In this document: one piece after another, positions 42,921 to 51,483 of the stretch
How positions within the stretch are numbered: position 1 is the stretch's first letter
Layout of the letters: each line of letters opens with the position of its first letter
Assembly (NCBI GenBank): GCA_900552795.1
Contig: USBB01000015.1
Coordinates: 1-54,237 of the forward strand
DNA length: 54,237 nt
From: an uncultured Eubacterium sp.
GTDB lineage: Bacteria > Bacillota > Clostridia > Lachnospirales > Lachnospiraceae
Direction: 5' to 3'
Notes under the pieces: generated by a model
Told to the model about the DNA's origin: nothing
The model's database searches: none
What the model saw: the letters and a program-made list of their open reading frames with translations, nothing else
Program-made: the position numbers and the translations under genes

Positions 42921-44381
42921 TTACTTATCCTCAACTGAGTAGTTAGGAGCTTCTTTTGTAATATGAATATCATGTGGATGACTTTCTCTTAATGATGCTG
43001 ATGACATTTTAATAAATTCAGCTGTCTCCTGAAGTACAGGAATTGTAGGTGCTCCGCAGTAACCCATACCAGCACGCAGACCGCCCATAAGCTGGAATAT
43101 TGTATCTTCAACAAGTCCCTTATATGCAACTCTTCCCTCTACACCTTCAGGAACAAGCTTCTTTGCATTTGTCTGGAAATATCTGTCCTTGCTTCCGTTT
43201 TCCATTGCAGCTATTGAGCCCATACCTCTGTATACTTTATATTTCCTGCCCTGGAATAATTCAAACGTACCAGGTGCTTCATCACATCCTGCAAGAAGAC
43301 TTCCGAGCATACATACATTACCGCCGGCTGCTATAGCTTTCACTATATCTCCTGAATATTTGATACCGCCATCTGCAATTACAGGTATTCCGTACTTCTT
43401 AGCTTCCTCGTATGCACCCATAACAGCTGTCACTTGAGGAACACCGATACCTGCAACAACTCTTGTTGTACAGATAGAACCAGGTCCTATACCTACCTTT
43501 ACAGCATCAACGCCAGCTTCACAAAGGGCCTTTGCAGCAGCACCTGTAGCTATATTACCTGCAATAACCTGCAAATCAGGATATGCAGACTTAATTTCTT
43601 TTAATGCATTAATAATGTTCTTTGAATGACCATGTGCTGAATCAATAACAATACAGTCAACCTTTGCTTTAACAAGAGCATCCACTCTGTCCATAACATT
43701 CGTCGTTATACCTACGGCTGCACCTGCAAGAAGTCTGCCCTGTGAATCATGCGCAGATAAAGGATATTTAATCTGCTTCTCAATATCCTTTATTGTGATA
43801 AGTCCTCTGAGCTTAAATTCATTGTCAACTATAGGAAGCTTTTCTTTTCTTGCCTTTGCAAGTATTTTCTTTGCATCTTCAAGTGTAATTCCAACCGGAG
43901 CAGTTATAAGATTTTCACTTGTCATACATTCACTGATTGGACGGTTAAAATTCTCTTCAAACTTTAAATCTCTGTTTGTGATAATACCTACAAGCTTGCC
44001 CTTATCATCCGTAATAGGTACACCTGAAATTCTGAATTTACTCATAAGATTATTTGCATCTTCAAGTGTATTATCAGGATGCAGATAAAATGGGTCTGTT
44101 ATAACACCGTTTTCTGAACGCTTTACTTTGTCAACCTCTTCAGCCTGTGCTTCTATAGACATATTTTTATGAATAATACCAATACCACCCTGTCTTGCCA
44201 TGGCAATAGCCATTCTATGTTCTGTTACAGTATCCATTCCCGCACTCATAAGCGGAATATTCAACTTGATATTTTTAGTAAGCTGTGTTGTCAAATCAAT
44301 CATATTTGGTGTTACTTCTGAATAATGCGGAACTAAAAGCACATCATCAAATGTAATACCTTCGCCAATAATTTTACCCAT
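42921..44381 (-). CDS. guaB: IMP dehydrogenase
   Basis: A 486-residue enzyme that oxidises IMP to XMP, the first committed step to GMP. It has a TIM barrel with two CBS domains inserted at about 95-205, the catalytic loop GPGSICTTRVV with Cys304, and the GGIKYSGDIVKA phosphate site. The length is typical. The ribosome site is weak (GAGG about 13 bp upstream). It has a near-consensus promoter of its own. Confidence 0.97.
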   Translation of the reverse strand: MGKIIGEGITFDDVLLVPHYSEVTPNMIDLTTQLTKNIKLNIPLMSAGMDTVTEHRMAIAMARQGGIGIIHKNMSIEAQAEEVDKVKRSENGVITDPFYLHPDNTLEDANNLMSKFRISGVPITDDKGKLVGIITNRDLKFEENFNRPISECMTSENLITAPVGITLEDAKKILAKARKEKLPIVDNEFKLRGLITIKDIEKQIKYPLSAHDSQGRLLAGAAVGITTNVMDRVDALVKAKVDCIVIDSAHGHSKNIINALKEIKSAYPDLQVIAGNIATGAAAKALCEAGVDAVKVGIGPGSICTTRVVAGIGVPQVTAVMGAYEEAKKYGIPVIADGGIKYSGDIVKAIAAGGNVCMLGSLLAGCDEAPGTFELFQGRKYKVYRGMGSIAAMENGSKDRYFQTNAKKLVPEGVEGRVAYKGLVEDTIFQLMGGLRAGMGYCGAPTIPVLQETAEFIKMSSASLRESHPHDIHITKEAPNYSVEDK

Positions 44382-44426
44382 TTTTTACTGTATCCTCGCT
44401 TTCTTTAGATTTTAATGTTAACTGAA

Positions 44427-44455
44427 AATATAACAAAAACGCATATTATTGTCAA
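44427..44455 (-). promoter_or_regulatory. guaB promoter
   Basis: -35 TTGACA (44455-44450) and -10 TATATT (44432-44427) are spaced by 17 bp on the minus strand, about 50 bp upstream of the start codon. Confidence 0.8.
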
Positions 44456-44485
44456 GACACATTTTAACTTATTATAAGTTGATAT

Positions 44486-44989
44486 TTAAAGCTTATTTGC
44501 TTCTTTAGGTGAGACTTGTTTTAATGCTTCAGTCATTCTTTCATCAGGTTTTAAAATAATCTTTACAAGCTCATTTTCCTTATTATATAAATATAATACA
44601 ACATTTCCGTCTGTGCCATCAGCAGGCGTATAATCCATACTTCTAAGCTTTTTATGCTCCATTCTAAGGGCATCCTGCGAATTCTGCGGTGCTACCAAAA
44701 CTGCTCTTGACACAACATACACGCCACATCTTCTTCTGAATGAGCGCGCCATTATTTTATCAACAGTTAATTCACCCTCAACCAAAGAGTACTCATACTC
44801 CGCATTATAATATTTAAATACAATAACTGTAATCACCACTGCTGCCGCCAGCAAAAATACTCCAACTCCGTAAGTAGACGGAATTGTCGTAACTGCAAGA
44901 ACACACGCTATAATCATCACAATCTTAAATACTATTGAATAAACAGGCGGCTTGACTTTGACAATCTGTTCTACTGATACATCATACAT
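44486..44989 (-). CDS. Two-helix membrane protein of unknown function
   Basis: A 167-residue protein with two adjacent membrane helices (about 19-58) and a soluble basic C-terminal domain (KIMARSFRRRCGVYVV, then a region ending EANKL). It resembles small conserved clostridial membrane proteins (possibly the DUF6106 group), but this is not certain. GGAGG precedes the ATG. It lies between groL and guaB. Confidence 0.7.
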   Translation of the reverse strand: MYDVSVEQIVKVKPPVYSIVFKIVMIIACVLAVTTIPSTYGVGVFLLAAAVVITVIVFKYYNAEYEYSLVEGELTVDKIMARSFRRRCGVYVVSRAVLVAPQNSQDALRMEHKKLRSMDYTPADGTDGNVVLYLYNKENELVKIILKPDERMTEALKQVSPKEANKL

Positions 44990-45013
44990 TTATTAATCCT
45001 CCAAAAATCAAAA

Positions 45014-45035
45014 AATATTGTGCTTGCGCAATATT
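45014..45035. repeat. Perfect-stem hairpin between groL and the 44486 gene
   Basis: AATATTGTGC-tt-GCGCAATATT forms a 10-bp stem with one mismatch, followed by another GC-rich imperfect repeat to about 45060. There is no T-tract. It resembles the dense small hairpins in other gaps of this window. Confidence 0.45.
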
Positions 45036-45085
45036 AGTGCGCGAGCGGTTCGCAAAGCGATAATTTCATTAAAATTTCTATTACA

Positions 45086-45123
45086 TCAAAAAAGCTCCCG
45101 GAAATTATCTCCCGGGAGCTTTA
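45086..45123 (-). terminator. groSL operon terminator
   Basis: AAAGCTCCCGG (45091-45101) pairs with CCGGGAGCTTT (45112-45122). On the minus strand the stem is followed by TTTTTT, about 32 bp past the groL stop. Confidence 0.9.
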
Positions 45124-45154
45124 TTATCTCACATTTTACTTAATCATGCAATAA

Positions 45155-46777
45155 TTACATCATACCCATTCCTGCACCGCCTGCTGGCATAGCCGGAACA
45201 TCTTCCTTTATAGTAGCTACTACTGATTCTGTTGTAAGAAGTGTAGATGCGACGCTTGTAGCATTCTGTAATGCACTTCTTGTAACCTTTGCAGGGTCAA
45301 GAATACCTGCATCTATCATATTTACATATTCTTCATTAAGAGCATCAAAGCCTGTGCCCTCTGCTGATTCTTTTACCTTATTTATAATTACCGAACCCTC
45401 AAGTCCTGCATTAGCTGCTATATGATACAAAGGTGCTTCCAATGCCTTAAGGATAATCTGCGCACCTGTCTTTTCATCACCTGAAAGTGTTTCTGTAAGA
45501 GCAGCAACATCCTTAGATACATGGATATAAGCTGAACCGCCGCCGCAGATTACACCTTCTTCTACAGCTGCCTTTGTAGCTGCAAGCGCATCTTCAAGTC
45601 TTAATTTGTTCTCTTTCATTTCAGTTTCTGTTGCAGCACCTACTCTGATAACAGCTACGCCGCCTGCAAGCTTAGCAAGTCTTTCCTGAAGCTTTTCTCT
45701 GTCAAAATCAGATGTTGTTTCTTCAATCTGAGCCTTAATCTGTGCAATTCTTGCATTAATTTCTTCCTTATCACCCTCACCGTCAACGATAACTGTGTTT
45801 TCTTTCTGTACCTTAACAGATTTTGCACGTCCGAGCATATCCATTGTAGCATCCTTAAGCTCAAGACCAAGCTCCTCTGATATTACCTGACCGCCTGTAA
45901 GAATTGCTATATCCTTTAACATTTCCTTACGTCTGTCACCATATCCCGGTGCCTTTACACCGACAACTGAAAATGTACCTCTAAGCTTATTAACGATAAG
46001 TGTTGTAAGAGCTTCGCCTTCAATATCCTCAGCAATAATAAGAAGCTTTGAGCCGCTCTGTACAATCTGCTCTAAAATAGGAAGAATTTCCTGTATATTA
46101 GAAATCTTCTTATCTGTAATAAGTATATATGGATTATCCAGATTAGCTTCCATCTTATCCATATCTGTTGCCATGTACGCTGAAATATATCCTCTGTCAA
46201 ACTGCATACCTTCTACAAGATCAAGTTCAGTCTTCATTGTCTTTGACTCTTCAATAGTGATAACGCCATCATTAGATACCTTTTCCATAGCGTCTGCAAC
46301 AAGCTGGCCCACCTCTGTATCACCTGCAGAAATTGAAGCAACCTTTGCAATCTGATCCTTACCATTTACTTTCTGGCTCATCTTTGAGATAGCCTCAACA
46401 GCGCAATCAGTAGCCTTCTTCATACCTCTTCTTAAAATAATAGGGTTAGCACCTGCTGCAAGGTTCTTCATACCTGCGTTAATCATAGCCTGTGCAAGAA
46501 CTGTAGCAGTTGTTGTACCGTCACCTGCAACATCATTAGTCTTTGTTGCAACTTCCTTTACAAGCTGTGCGCCCATATTTTCAAATTTATCTTCAAGTTC
46601 AATATCCTTAGCGATTGTAACACCATCATTAGTGATAAGCGGTGCACCGAATGATTTATCAAGAACAACATTTCTTCCCTTAGGTCCCAATGTAACTCTG
46701 ACTGTATCTGCAAGCTGGTTAACGCCTGCTTCCAATGCTTTTCTGGCCTCAATGCCATATTTAATTTCCTTTGCCAT
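45155..46777 (-). CDS. groL: Chaperonin GroEL
   Basis: A 540-residue 60-kDa chaperonin that folds proteins with GroES. VTLGPKGRNVVLDKSFG, GDGTTTATVLAQA and EEGVICGGGSAYIH are the conserved ATP-domain segments, and the C-terminus is the usual Gly/Met-rich tail (GGAGMGMM). GGAGG precedes the ATG. It follows groS by 105 bp. Confidence 0.98.
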   Translation of the reverse strand: MAKEIKYGIEARKALEAGVNQLADTVRVTLGPKGRNVVLDKSFGAPLITNDGVTIAKDIELEDKFENMGAQLVKEVATKTNDVAGDGTTTATVLAQAMINAGMKNLAAGANPIILRRGMKKATDCAVEAISKMSQKVNGKDQIAKVASISAGDTEVGQLVADAMEKVSNDGVITIEESKTMKTELDLVEGMQFDRGYISAYMATDMDKMEANLDNPYILITDKKISNIQEILPILEQIVQSGSKLLIIAEDIEGEALTTLIVNKLRGTFSVVGVKAPGYGDRRKEMLKDIAILTGGQVISEELGLELKDATMDMLGRAKSVKVQKENTVIVDGEGDKEEINARIAQIKAQIEETTSDFDREKLQERLAKLAGGVAVIRVGAATETEMKENKLRLEDALAATKAAVEEGVICGGGSAYIHVSKDVAALTETLSGDEKTGAQIILKALEAPLYHIAANAGLEGSVIINKVKESAEGTGFDALNEEYVNMIDAGILDPAKVTRSALQNATSVASTLLTTESVVATIKEDVPAMPAGGAGMGMM

Positions 46778-46882
46778 TTTTCTTACCTCCTAAAAAATAT
46801 ATACCGATTTTTTATCATTAAACATTTATTGAAATAATCATATCCTTTTATATTACATGAACCACCCTGATTCCCCAACAAC

Positions 46883-47167
46883 TTATTCTATAACAGCAAG
46901 GATATCTGACTGCTTAACAATAATAAATTCCTCATCTTCTATCTTAACTTCTGTTCCTGAATATTTTGAATATATAACTTTATCACCAACTTTAACCTGC
47001 ATTGTAACTTCCTTGCCGTCTACCATTCCACCCGGTCCTACTGCAACTACCTCTGCCTGCTGCGGCTTTTCCTTAGCCTGACCCGGCAAAACAATACCTG
47101 ACTTTGTTGTCTCTTCTGCAATTAACGCTTTAATTACGACTCTGTCGCCCAATGGTACTAACTTCAT
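46883..47167 (-). CDS. groS: Co-chaperonin GroES
   Basis: A 94-residue co-chaperonin, starting MKLVPLGDRVVIK, with the mobile loop around TTKSGIVLPGQAKEKPQ. The start at 47167 has GGAGG upstream; a longer frame reaching into the CIRCE element is not used. It is the first gene of the groSL operon. Confidence 0.97.
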   Translation of the reverse strand: MKLVPLGDRVVIKALIAEETTKSGIVLPGQAKEKPQQAEVVAVGPGGMVDGKEVTMQVKVGDKVIYSKYSGTEVKIEDEEFIIVKQSDILAVIE

Positions 47168-47208
47168 ATTAAATCCTCCATTCCGCTGCCTATCGTGCAG
47201 CTCATTTG

Positions 47209-47277
47209 TTAGCACTCATTCTAATCGAGTGCTAATTTCAATACAACTAAAATATCACTACACTTTTTGTTTGTCAA
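47209..47277 (-). promoter_or_regulatory. groSL promoter and CIRCE operator
   Basis: The perfect CIRCE element TTAGCACTC-N9-GAGTGCTAA lies at 47209-47235. Upstream on the minus strand are -35 TTGACA (47277-47272) and -10 TATTTT (47254-47249), spaced by 17 bp. HrcA repression at normal temperature and heat induction are expected from known CIRCE biology. Confidence 0.95.
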
Positions 47278-47325
47278 CAGCTAATTCTAAATATATTAGT
47301 CTTTTTATAATTTCATTATTCTTTT

Positions 47326-48207
47326 TTAAGATTTACCGATTCCCATTGTTTTTCCATAATAAAATAAATACTGCTGCGCATATCCACCATACTCACCAAA
47401 CTTGTCAGTTGCAAATTTTTCAATTACTATATTATCCGTCTTATTTCCTTCAAAATACATATACTCCATAATACGCTTTATCCACACATCAACCGGAAAA
47501 GCTTCTCGTTTTCCGAGTCCGAACAGCATACAGCAATTTGCAACCTTCATTCCGACACCTTTTATTTTCATAAGGCTGTTTCTGCACTCATCAATTGCCA
47601 TATTTCTTAAATCCTGCTCCGATATTTCACCTCCAGCCAGCATATGCACCGCATCATATATGTAAGGAGCCCTGAAGCCTGTCTTTAATTCTTTTAAATC
47701 CTCAACAGTAGCTGCCATCAATTCCTCCTGCGTAGGAAATGAATAAAATTCCTCTTCTCCGATATTTCCGAGTTTTTTTCCAAACTTTCGTGAAATGTCA
47801 GCCACTATTTTTTTAATATGCGGTATCTGCTTATTTTGCGATATGATAAATGAAATAAGTGTTTCAAAGAAATCCTGATTTAATATTCTCACACCATACA
47901 TGGTTTCTATAGATTCTTTAAGCTTTTCATCACCCTTTAACAGAAACTCTTTTATATGTCTGTAATCCCTGTCCAAATCAAAATATCTTCTCCATGTAAA
48001 GTCAAAATCTTCCTGCGTCGTATCATAAAATGTAATGTCGCTTCCCTGCTGTTTTATATGAAGCATTTTTCCAAATGCGCTAAGTCCATACTCATTTTCA
48101 TCAAGCTTTACAAAATGAAAACACTGTCCGCATTCCATTGTCTGCCCCAAATCAAAATCTTCAATTTTTTCTACAATTATATTGTTATTATCCTTTATAA
48201 CATTCAT
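47326..48207 (-). CDS. 8-oxoguanine DNA glycosylase/AP lyase (OGG1 type)
   Basis: A 293-residue base-excision enzyme. It has an OGG N-terminal domain (about 8-120, with QCFHF and TWRRYFDLDRDY) and a helix-hairpin-helix-GPD domain (about 120-290). Catalytic Lys221 in KGVGMKVANC and Asp240 in FPVDVW are present, as is FIISQN. There is no iron-sulfur cluster, as usual in this family. GTGAGG precedes the ATG. Confidence 0.93.
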   Translation of the reverse strand: MNVIKDNNNIIVEKIEDFDLGQTMECGQCFHFVKLDENEYGLSAFGKMLHIKQQGSDITFYDTTQEDFDFTWRRYFDLDRDYRHIKEFLLKGDEKLKESIETMYGVRILNQDFFETLISFIISQNKQIPHIKKIVADISRKFGKKLGNIGEEEFYSFPTQEELMAATVEDLKELKTGFRAPYIYDAVHMLAGGEISEQDLRNMAIDECRNSLMKIKGVGMKVANCCMLFGLGKREAFPVDVWIKRIMEYMYFEGNKTDNIVIEKFATDKFGEYGGYAQQYLFYYGKTMGIGKS

Positions 48208-48265
48208 AATTAATCCTCACTTTTCAGCAACTTCAATCTATATTTTATCAAAATTTCCTGTTACA

Positions 48266-48308
48266 CAAAAACAGCAGCATATGTATATTGACCACATACG
48301 CTGCTGCT
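48266..48308 (-). terminator. Terminator after the DUF6062-like gene
   Basis: AGCAGC-a-TATGT pairs with ACATA-c-GCTGCT, and on the minus strand the stem is followed by TTTTTG. It lies about 16 bp past the stop at 48324. Confidence 0.8.
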
Positions 48309-48323
48309 TTAATTTCTGCTGTT

Positions 48324-49040
48324 TCAATCCTGTTCAAGATATGATGAAGTTTTAATCATAGCTCTCGGCAAAGAATCTTTTGCATTTTTCCATGGTTCAT
48401 CAGCATATTTATGGTCAAATTTATTAACAAACCAAGCGACATCATCACGCACTCTTTTCATATTGTCAATAAACACCGCTTTTGTATCGCAGACAAATTC
48501 CTCCAAAACAGCTCCTTTAAGCTGACAGGCTGCCGCCTCAATAAGCACCCCGTAATGATTTATACAAAATCCCTTGCCGCTCCTATACTTTTCTTTAAAA
48601 TTTCTATCATGCTTATACAGATAAATAATAGTGTCAATATATCTTTTAAACGTATTTTCCACTCTGTCACAAACATAACACGAACATGCAAGTTTTTTCG
48701 TATACTCCGTTACCTCCGGTGCAGATACCTTACTGAATATTGTTTTACCCCTGACAGGCTCAACCGACATCTTTTCCACATCAGAAATTATTTTATCCAT
48801 ATGCGTTTTCATTACAAGCGCAAATCCAAGACGATTTTCAACATCATAAACAGCTTTAATATGCTTTTCGCAAAATCCCATAATATCTGTTTTTTCTCTT
48901 ATATCACTTTCCATGTAACTTGGTCCCATAGCATACTCTACAGCTTCTTTCTCAAGTACATCTCTCATCTTGCATACCGGACACTCACAGTCACTGTCAA
49001 ATGCATCATTTACGGGTATTGTAAATATTTTTTCTTTCAA
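48324..49040 (-). CDS. Cysteine-rich conserved protein (DUF6062-like)
   Basis: A 238-residue soluble protein with repeated Cys/His groups: CECPVC (18-23), GFCEKH, CSCYVC and GFCINHYG. These suggest two similar metal-binding halves. It resembles a family of unknown function that I recall as DUF6062. The TTG start has GGAG 9 bp upstream, in the recurring GGAATGGAG context. It is monocistronic, with its own terminator. Confidence 0.65.
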   Translation of the reverse strand: MKEKIFTIPVNDAFDSDCECPVCKMRDVLEKEAVEYAMGPSYMESDIREKTDIMGFCEKHIKAVYDVENRLGFALVMKTHMDKIISDVEKMSVEPVRGKTIFSKVSAPEVTEYTKKLACSCYVCDRVENTFKRYIDTIIYLYKHDRNFKEKYRSGKGFCINHYGVLIEAAACQLKGAVLEEFVCDTKAVFIDNMKRVRDDVAWFVNKFDHKYADEPWKNAKDSLPRAMIKTSSYLEQD

Positions 49041-49080
49041 TGTATATTACTCCATTCCACAGACATTTTATATTTTATAA

Positions 49081-49200
49081 GATTACAGTGTCCAAAGGTC
49101 TTGAACCCACCTGTGCCTGCACAAGAATGGGCGACTGACCTTGGGACACACCCCTATATGAGCATAAAAGTGGAGCATAAGCTTCACGATATGCAAATAC
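49081..49200. repeat. MITE-like repeat copy A2 (partial)
   Basis: It shares GATTACAGTG, the nested hairpin with TGACCTTGGGACAC, CCCCTATATGAGCATAAAAG and the GTGGAGC/GCTTCAC hairpin with copy A1 at 33452. The last third (GGATTGT...ACAATCC) is missing or diverged. It fills the gap between the DUF6062-like gene and cotJC. Confidence 0.75.
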
Positions 49201-49236
49201 CGGAGTGTATACCGTGCATTAAATATTAAAAATAAA

Positions 49237-49851
49237 CTAACACTTTTTCACAAAGCATTTATCAAATTCAGGGTTAAATGCATAGAAATTCTTTGAATTC
49301 AATTTATCCTTAACAATCTCAAGTCCTTCACCAAAACGCTGGAAATGAACTATTTCACGCTGTCTTAAAAAACGAAGCGGGTCAAGAACATCCGGGTCAT
49401 CAGTAAGCCTTATAAGATTGTCATATGTTGACCTTGCCTTCTGTTCTGCTGCCATATCTTCTGTCAGGTCTGTAATCGCATCACCCTTTGACTGAAATTC
49501 CGTAGCAGTAAAAGGTATTCCGCCTGCAGCCTGAGGCCATACACCTGTCGCATGGTCAACATAATACGCCTCAAACGGTGTTCCCTTAATCTGGTCTGCC
49601 GTAAGATTTCTTGTGAGCTGATGAACCATTGTGCTGACCATCTCAAGATGCGCAAGCTCTTCTGTTCCTATGTCAGTAAGAAGCCCTGCAACCTCACGAT
49701 ACGGCATCGAATATCTTTGAGAAATATATCTCATAGATGCTCCGAGTTCTCCATCCGGTCCACCATACTGGCTTATTATCATGGCTGCAAGTGCAGGATT
49801 TGTCTGCTTTATTTTTATCGGGTACTGAAGTCTTTTTTCATAATTCCACAT
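49237..49851 (-). CDS. cotJC: CotJC, manganese-catalase-like spore coat protein
   Basis: A 204-residue protein of the manganese catalase family as found in the cotJ operon. Metal-site motifs include GTEELAHLEM, AEQKARSTYDNL and REIVHFQRFGE, and DGELGASMRYISQRY is typical of CotJC. GGAGGG precedes the ATG. It is third gene of cotJABC, directly after cotJB. Confidence 0.93.
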   Translation of the reverse strand: MWNYEKRLQYPIKIKQTNPALAAMIISQYGGPDGELGASMRYISQRYSMPYREVAGLLTDIGTEELAHLEMVSTMVHQLTRNLTADQIKGTPFEAYYVDHATGVWPQAAGGIPFTATEFQSKGDAITDLTEDMAAEQKARSTYDNLIRLTDDPDVLDPLRFLRQREIVHFQRFGEGLEIVKDKLNSKNFYAFNPEFDKCFVKKC

Positions 49852-49854
49852 ATT

Positions 49855-50211
49855 TTAGCCCTCCATTTCCCATGGCATCGGAGTTGCTACCCACGTCCAG
49901 TACTTTTCTGAACTGCAATCTGTAAATTCCAGCGGTCCAACAAGCTTATTGTACTGTTTTCTCACATTTTCGTATTTTTCTTTCATTTCAGAATAATACG
50001 CAAGTGCCTCCAAATCATCCGGATGAGTATCAAGATACAGCATTGTTTCTACCAATACAAATCCAATCTCATACACTGCAGATACAATTTTGCATTTATC
50101 AGCATTTCTCATATTCATTCCGAGATTTTCCATCCTGTCCATAGGGCCGAAAGGCGGCCTGCTTCCATTGCAATTACAACTGCTGCTGTTATTAACATTG
50201 CCTCGATTCAT
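49855..50211 (-). CDS. cotJB: CotJB, spore coat assembly protein
   Basis: A 118-residue protein. The CotJB core lies at about 42-115 (EIGFVLVETMLYLDTHPDD, EALAYY, YNKLVGPL, WTWVATPMPWE). The N-terminal 35 residues are Asn/Ser/Cys-rich and longer than in B. subtilis. Its ATG overlaps the cotJA TGA (ATGA), and AAAGGAGG precedes it. Confidence 0.92.
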   Translation of the reverse strand: MNRGNVNNSSSCNCNGSRPPFGPMDRMENLGMNMRNADKCKIVSAVYEIGFVLVETMLYLDTHPDDLEALAYYSEMKEKYENVRKQYNKLVGPLEFTDCSSEKYWTWVATPMPWEMEG

Positions 50212-50360
50212 CTGCAGCCTCCTTTAAATGGTTTGTCAAGAAGTGCAAACAAAGTTCCTCTTTTCAGTGCTTCACACGGTTCGTAAAGCTGTTCCCAGCG
50301 CTGCCACGGGACATAACTTATACCCAGCGGCATATCAGCGTACAAATCAATACACCTCAT
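50208..50360 (-). CDS. cotJA: CotJA, small spore coat protein
   Basis: A 50-residue protein that short-ORF cut-offs would miss. It shows the CotJA signature: ADMPLGISYVPWQRWEQLY, then EALKRGTLFALLDKPFKG. The ATG has GGAG 5 bp upstream, and the TGA overlaps the cotJB start. It is first in cotJABC, which is a sporulation (mother-cell) operon in known spore formers. Confidence 0.92.
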   Translation of the reverse strand: MRCIDLYADMPLGISYVPWQRWEQLYEPCEALKRGTLFALLDKPFKGGCR

Positions 50361-50432
50361 ATTAACTCCATATTATTTATTTCATACCATTATATGAAGT
50401 TTTTGATTATATGTTACTTTGATATTCCTATT
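50361..50432 (-). promoter_or_regulatory. Candidate cotJ promoter region
   Basis: The 72-bp gap between map and cotJA contains CATATAAT twice on the minus strand. This is similar to the -10 of sigma-E promoters (CATACAAT-like), as expected for cotJ. The -35 cannot be fixed by eye, so this is tentative. Confidence 0.35.
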
Positions 50433-51305
50433 TTACCAGCACAATACCTCGTGCCCTGTTTCCGTAACTAAAACCATTATTTCCCACTGTGCAGAAGGCT
50501 GCTCGTCGTCTGTATATATAGTCCATTCATTAACCTCATCTATATATATATCCGCACTTCCCATATTTATCATAGGTTCTATGGTAAATACCATTCCCGG
50601 AGCCATAACCATACCGGTTCCCTTTTTAATAACATAGCTTACAAACGGTTCTTCATGAAATTCAAGACCTATGCCATGACCTCCTACTTCTCTGACAACA
50701 GTATATCCGTTGCTGCGTGCATGATCATTTACAGCCTGTGCCACATCGCCCAGATGTCCCCACGGCTTTACCTGCTCAAGACCTTTGTACACACATTCCT
50801 TTGCCACTTCCACAAGCTTCAGCTTTTCAGTCGATACATTGCCTATGGTAAACATTCTCGATGAATCTGAGAAATAGCCGTTATATATCGTAGAACAGTC
50901 AACATTAATTATATCTCCATCTATAAGACGTACATTATCTGAAGGAATACCATGACATACCTGCTCGTTTATCGATGTACATACGCTTTTAGGAAATCCC
51001 TGATAATTAAGCGGCGCAGGTATTGCACCAAACTCTTTAGTTTTTTCATACACAAGATTATCGATATCCTGTGTAGTCATACCCTCATGAATATTTTGTG
51101 CAACATAGTCGAGCACAGCCATATTTATCTTACTGCTCTCCCTCATTCCATTAAGCTGCTGTTCATTCTTTATTATATTTCTTTCAGGTACTTTATGAAA
51201 TCTTTTCTTAAACATCATAATTTTCTTATCAAACTCCATATGACATTCGCCATACATTTTACCGCTGCCGCACCAGCAAACTTCATCTTTTCTATACTTT
51301 CTCAT
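50433..51305 (-). CDS. map: Methionine aminopeptidase with N-terminal SEC-C zinc motif
   Basis: A 290-residue type I enzyme that removes initiator Met. The N-terminus has a SEC-C motif CWCGSGKMYGECH (10-22), then the catalytic domain (from about 45). Metal ligands are visible in NVDCSTIYNG, DSSRMF, GHGIGLEFHE, TIEPMINM and WEIMVLVTE. SEC-C extensions are known in some Firmicute MetAPs and may aid ribosome contact. GAGGG precedes the ATG. Confidence 0.95.
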   Translation of the reverse strand: MRKYRKDEVCWCGSGKMYGECHMEFDKKIMMFKKRFHKVPERNIIKNEQQLNGMRESSKINMAVLDYVAQNIHEGMTTQDIDNLVYEKTKEFGAIPAPLNYQGFPKSVCTSINEQVCHGIPSDNVRLIDGDIINVDCSTIYNGYFSDSSRMFTIGNVSTEKLKLVEVAKECVYKGLEQVKPWGHLGDVAQAVNDHARSNGYTVVREVGGHGIGLEFHEEPFVSYVIKKGTGMVMAPGMVFTIEPMINMGSADIYIDEVNEWTIYTDDEQPSAQWEIMVLVTETGHEVLCW

Positions 51306-51388
51306 TTAGCCCTCTTTTCTTACCAATTCATACAAAAAACATACAAAATATAAACTAATGCAAAACTATCTGTAAGCTCCCTAAAGGG

Positions 51389-51445
51389 AAAAAGACTGCT
51401 ATATCATAACTTTCTTTTTAATCTGAAAGATCTGATATAACAGTC
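51389..51445 (-). terminator. Terminator after the CZB chemoreceptor gene
   Basis: GACTG-x-TATATCA pairs with TGATATA-x-CAGTC (12 of 13 bp), with an inner CTTTC/GAAAG helix and TTTTT following on the minus strand. It lies about 40 bp past the stop. Confidence 0.85.
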
Positions 51446-51483
51446 TGATTTTCATTTTAAAGAAGCACACTCATCTTGATAAA

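Noticed and set aside
48411..49229. 272-codon plus-strand frame opposite the 48324 gene
   Set aside because: It is antisense of a Cys-rich gene that has its own ribosome site and terminator, and it runs into repeat A2; composition is unlike a real protein.
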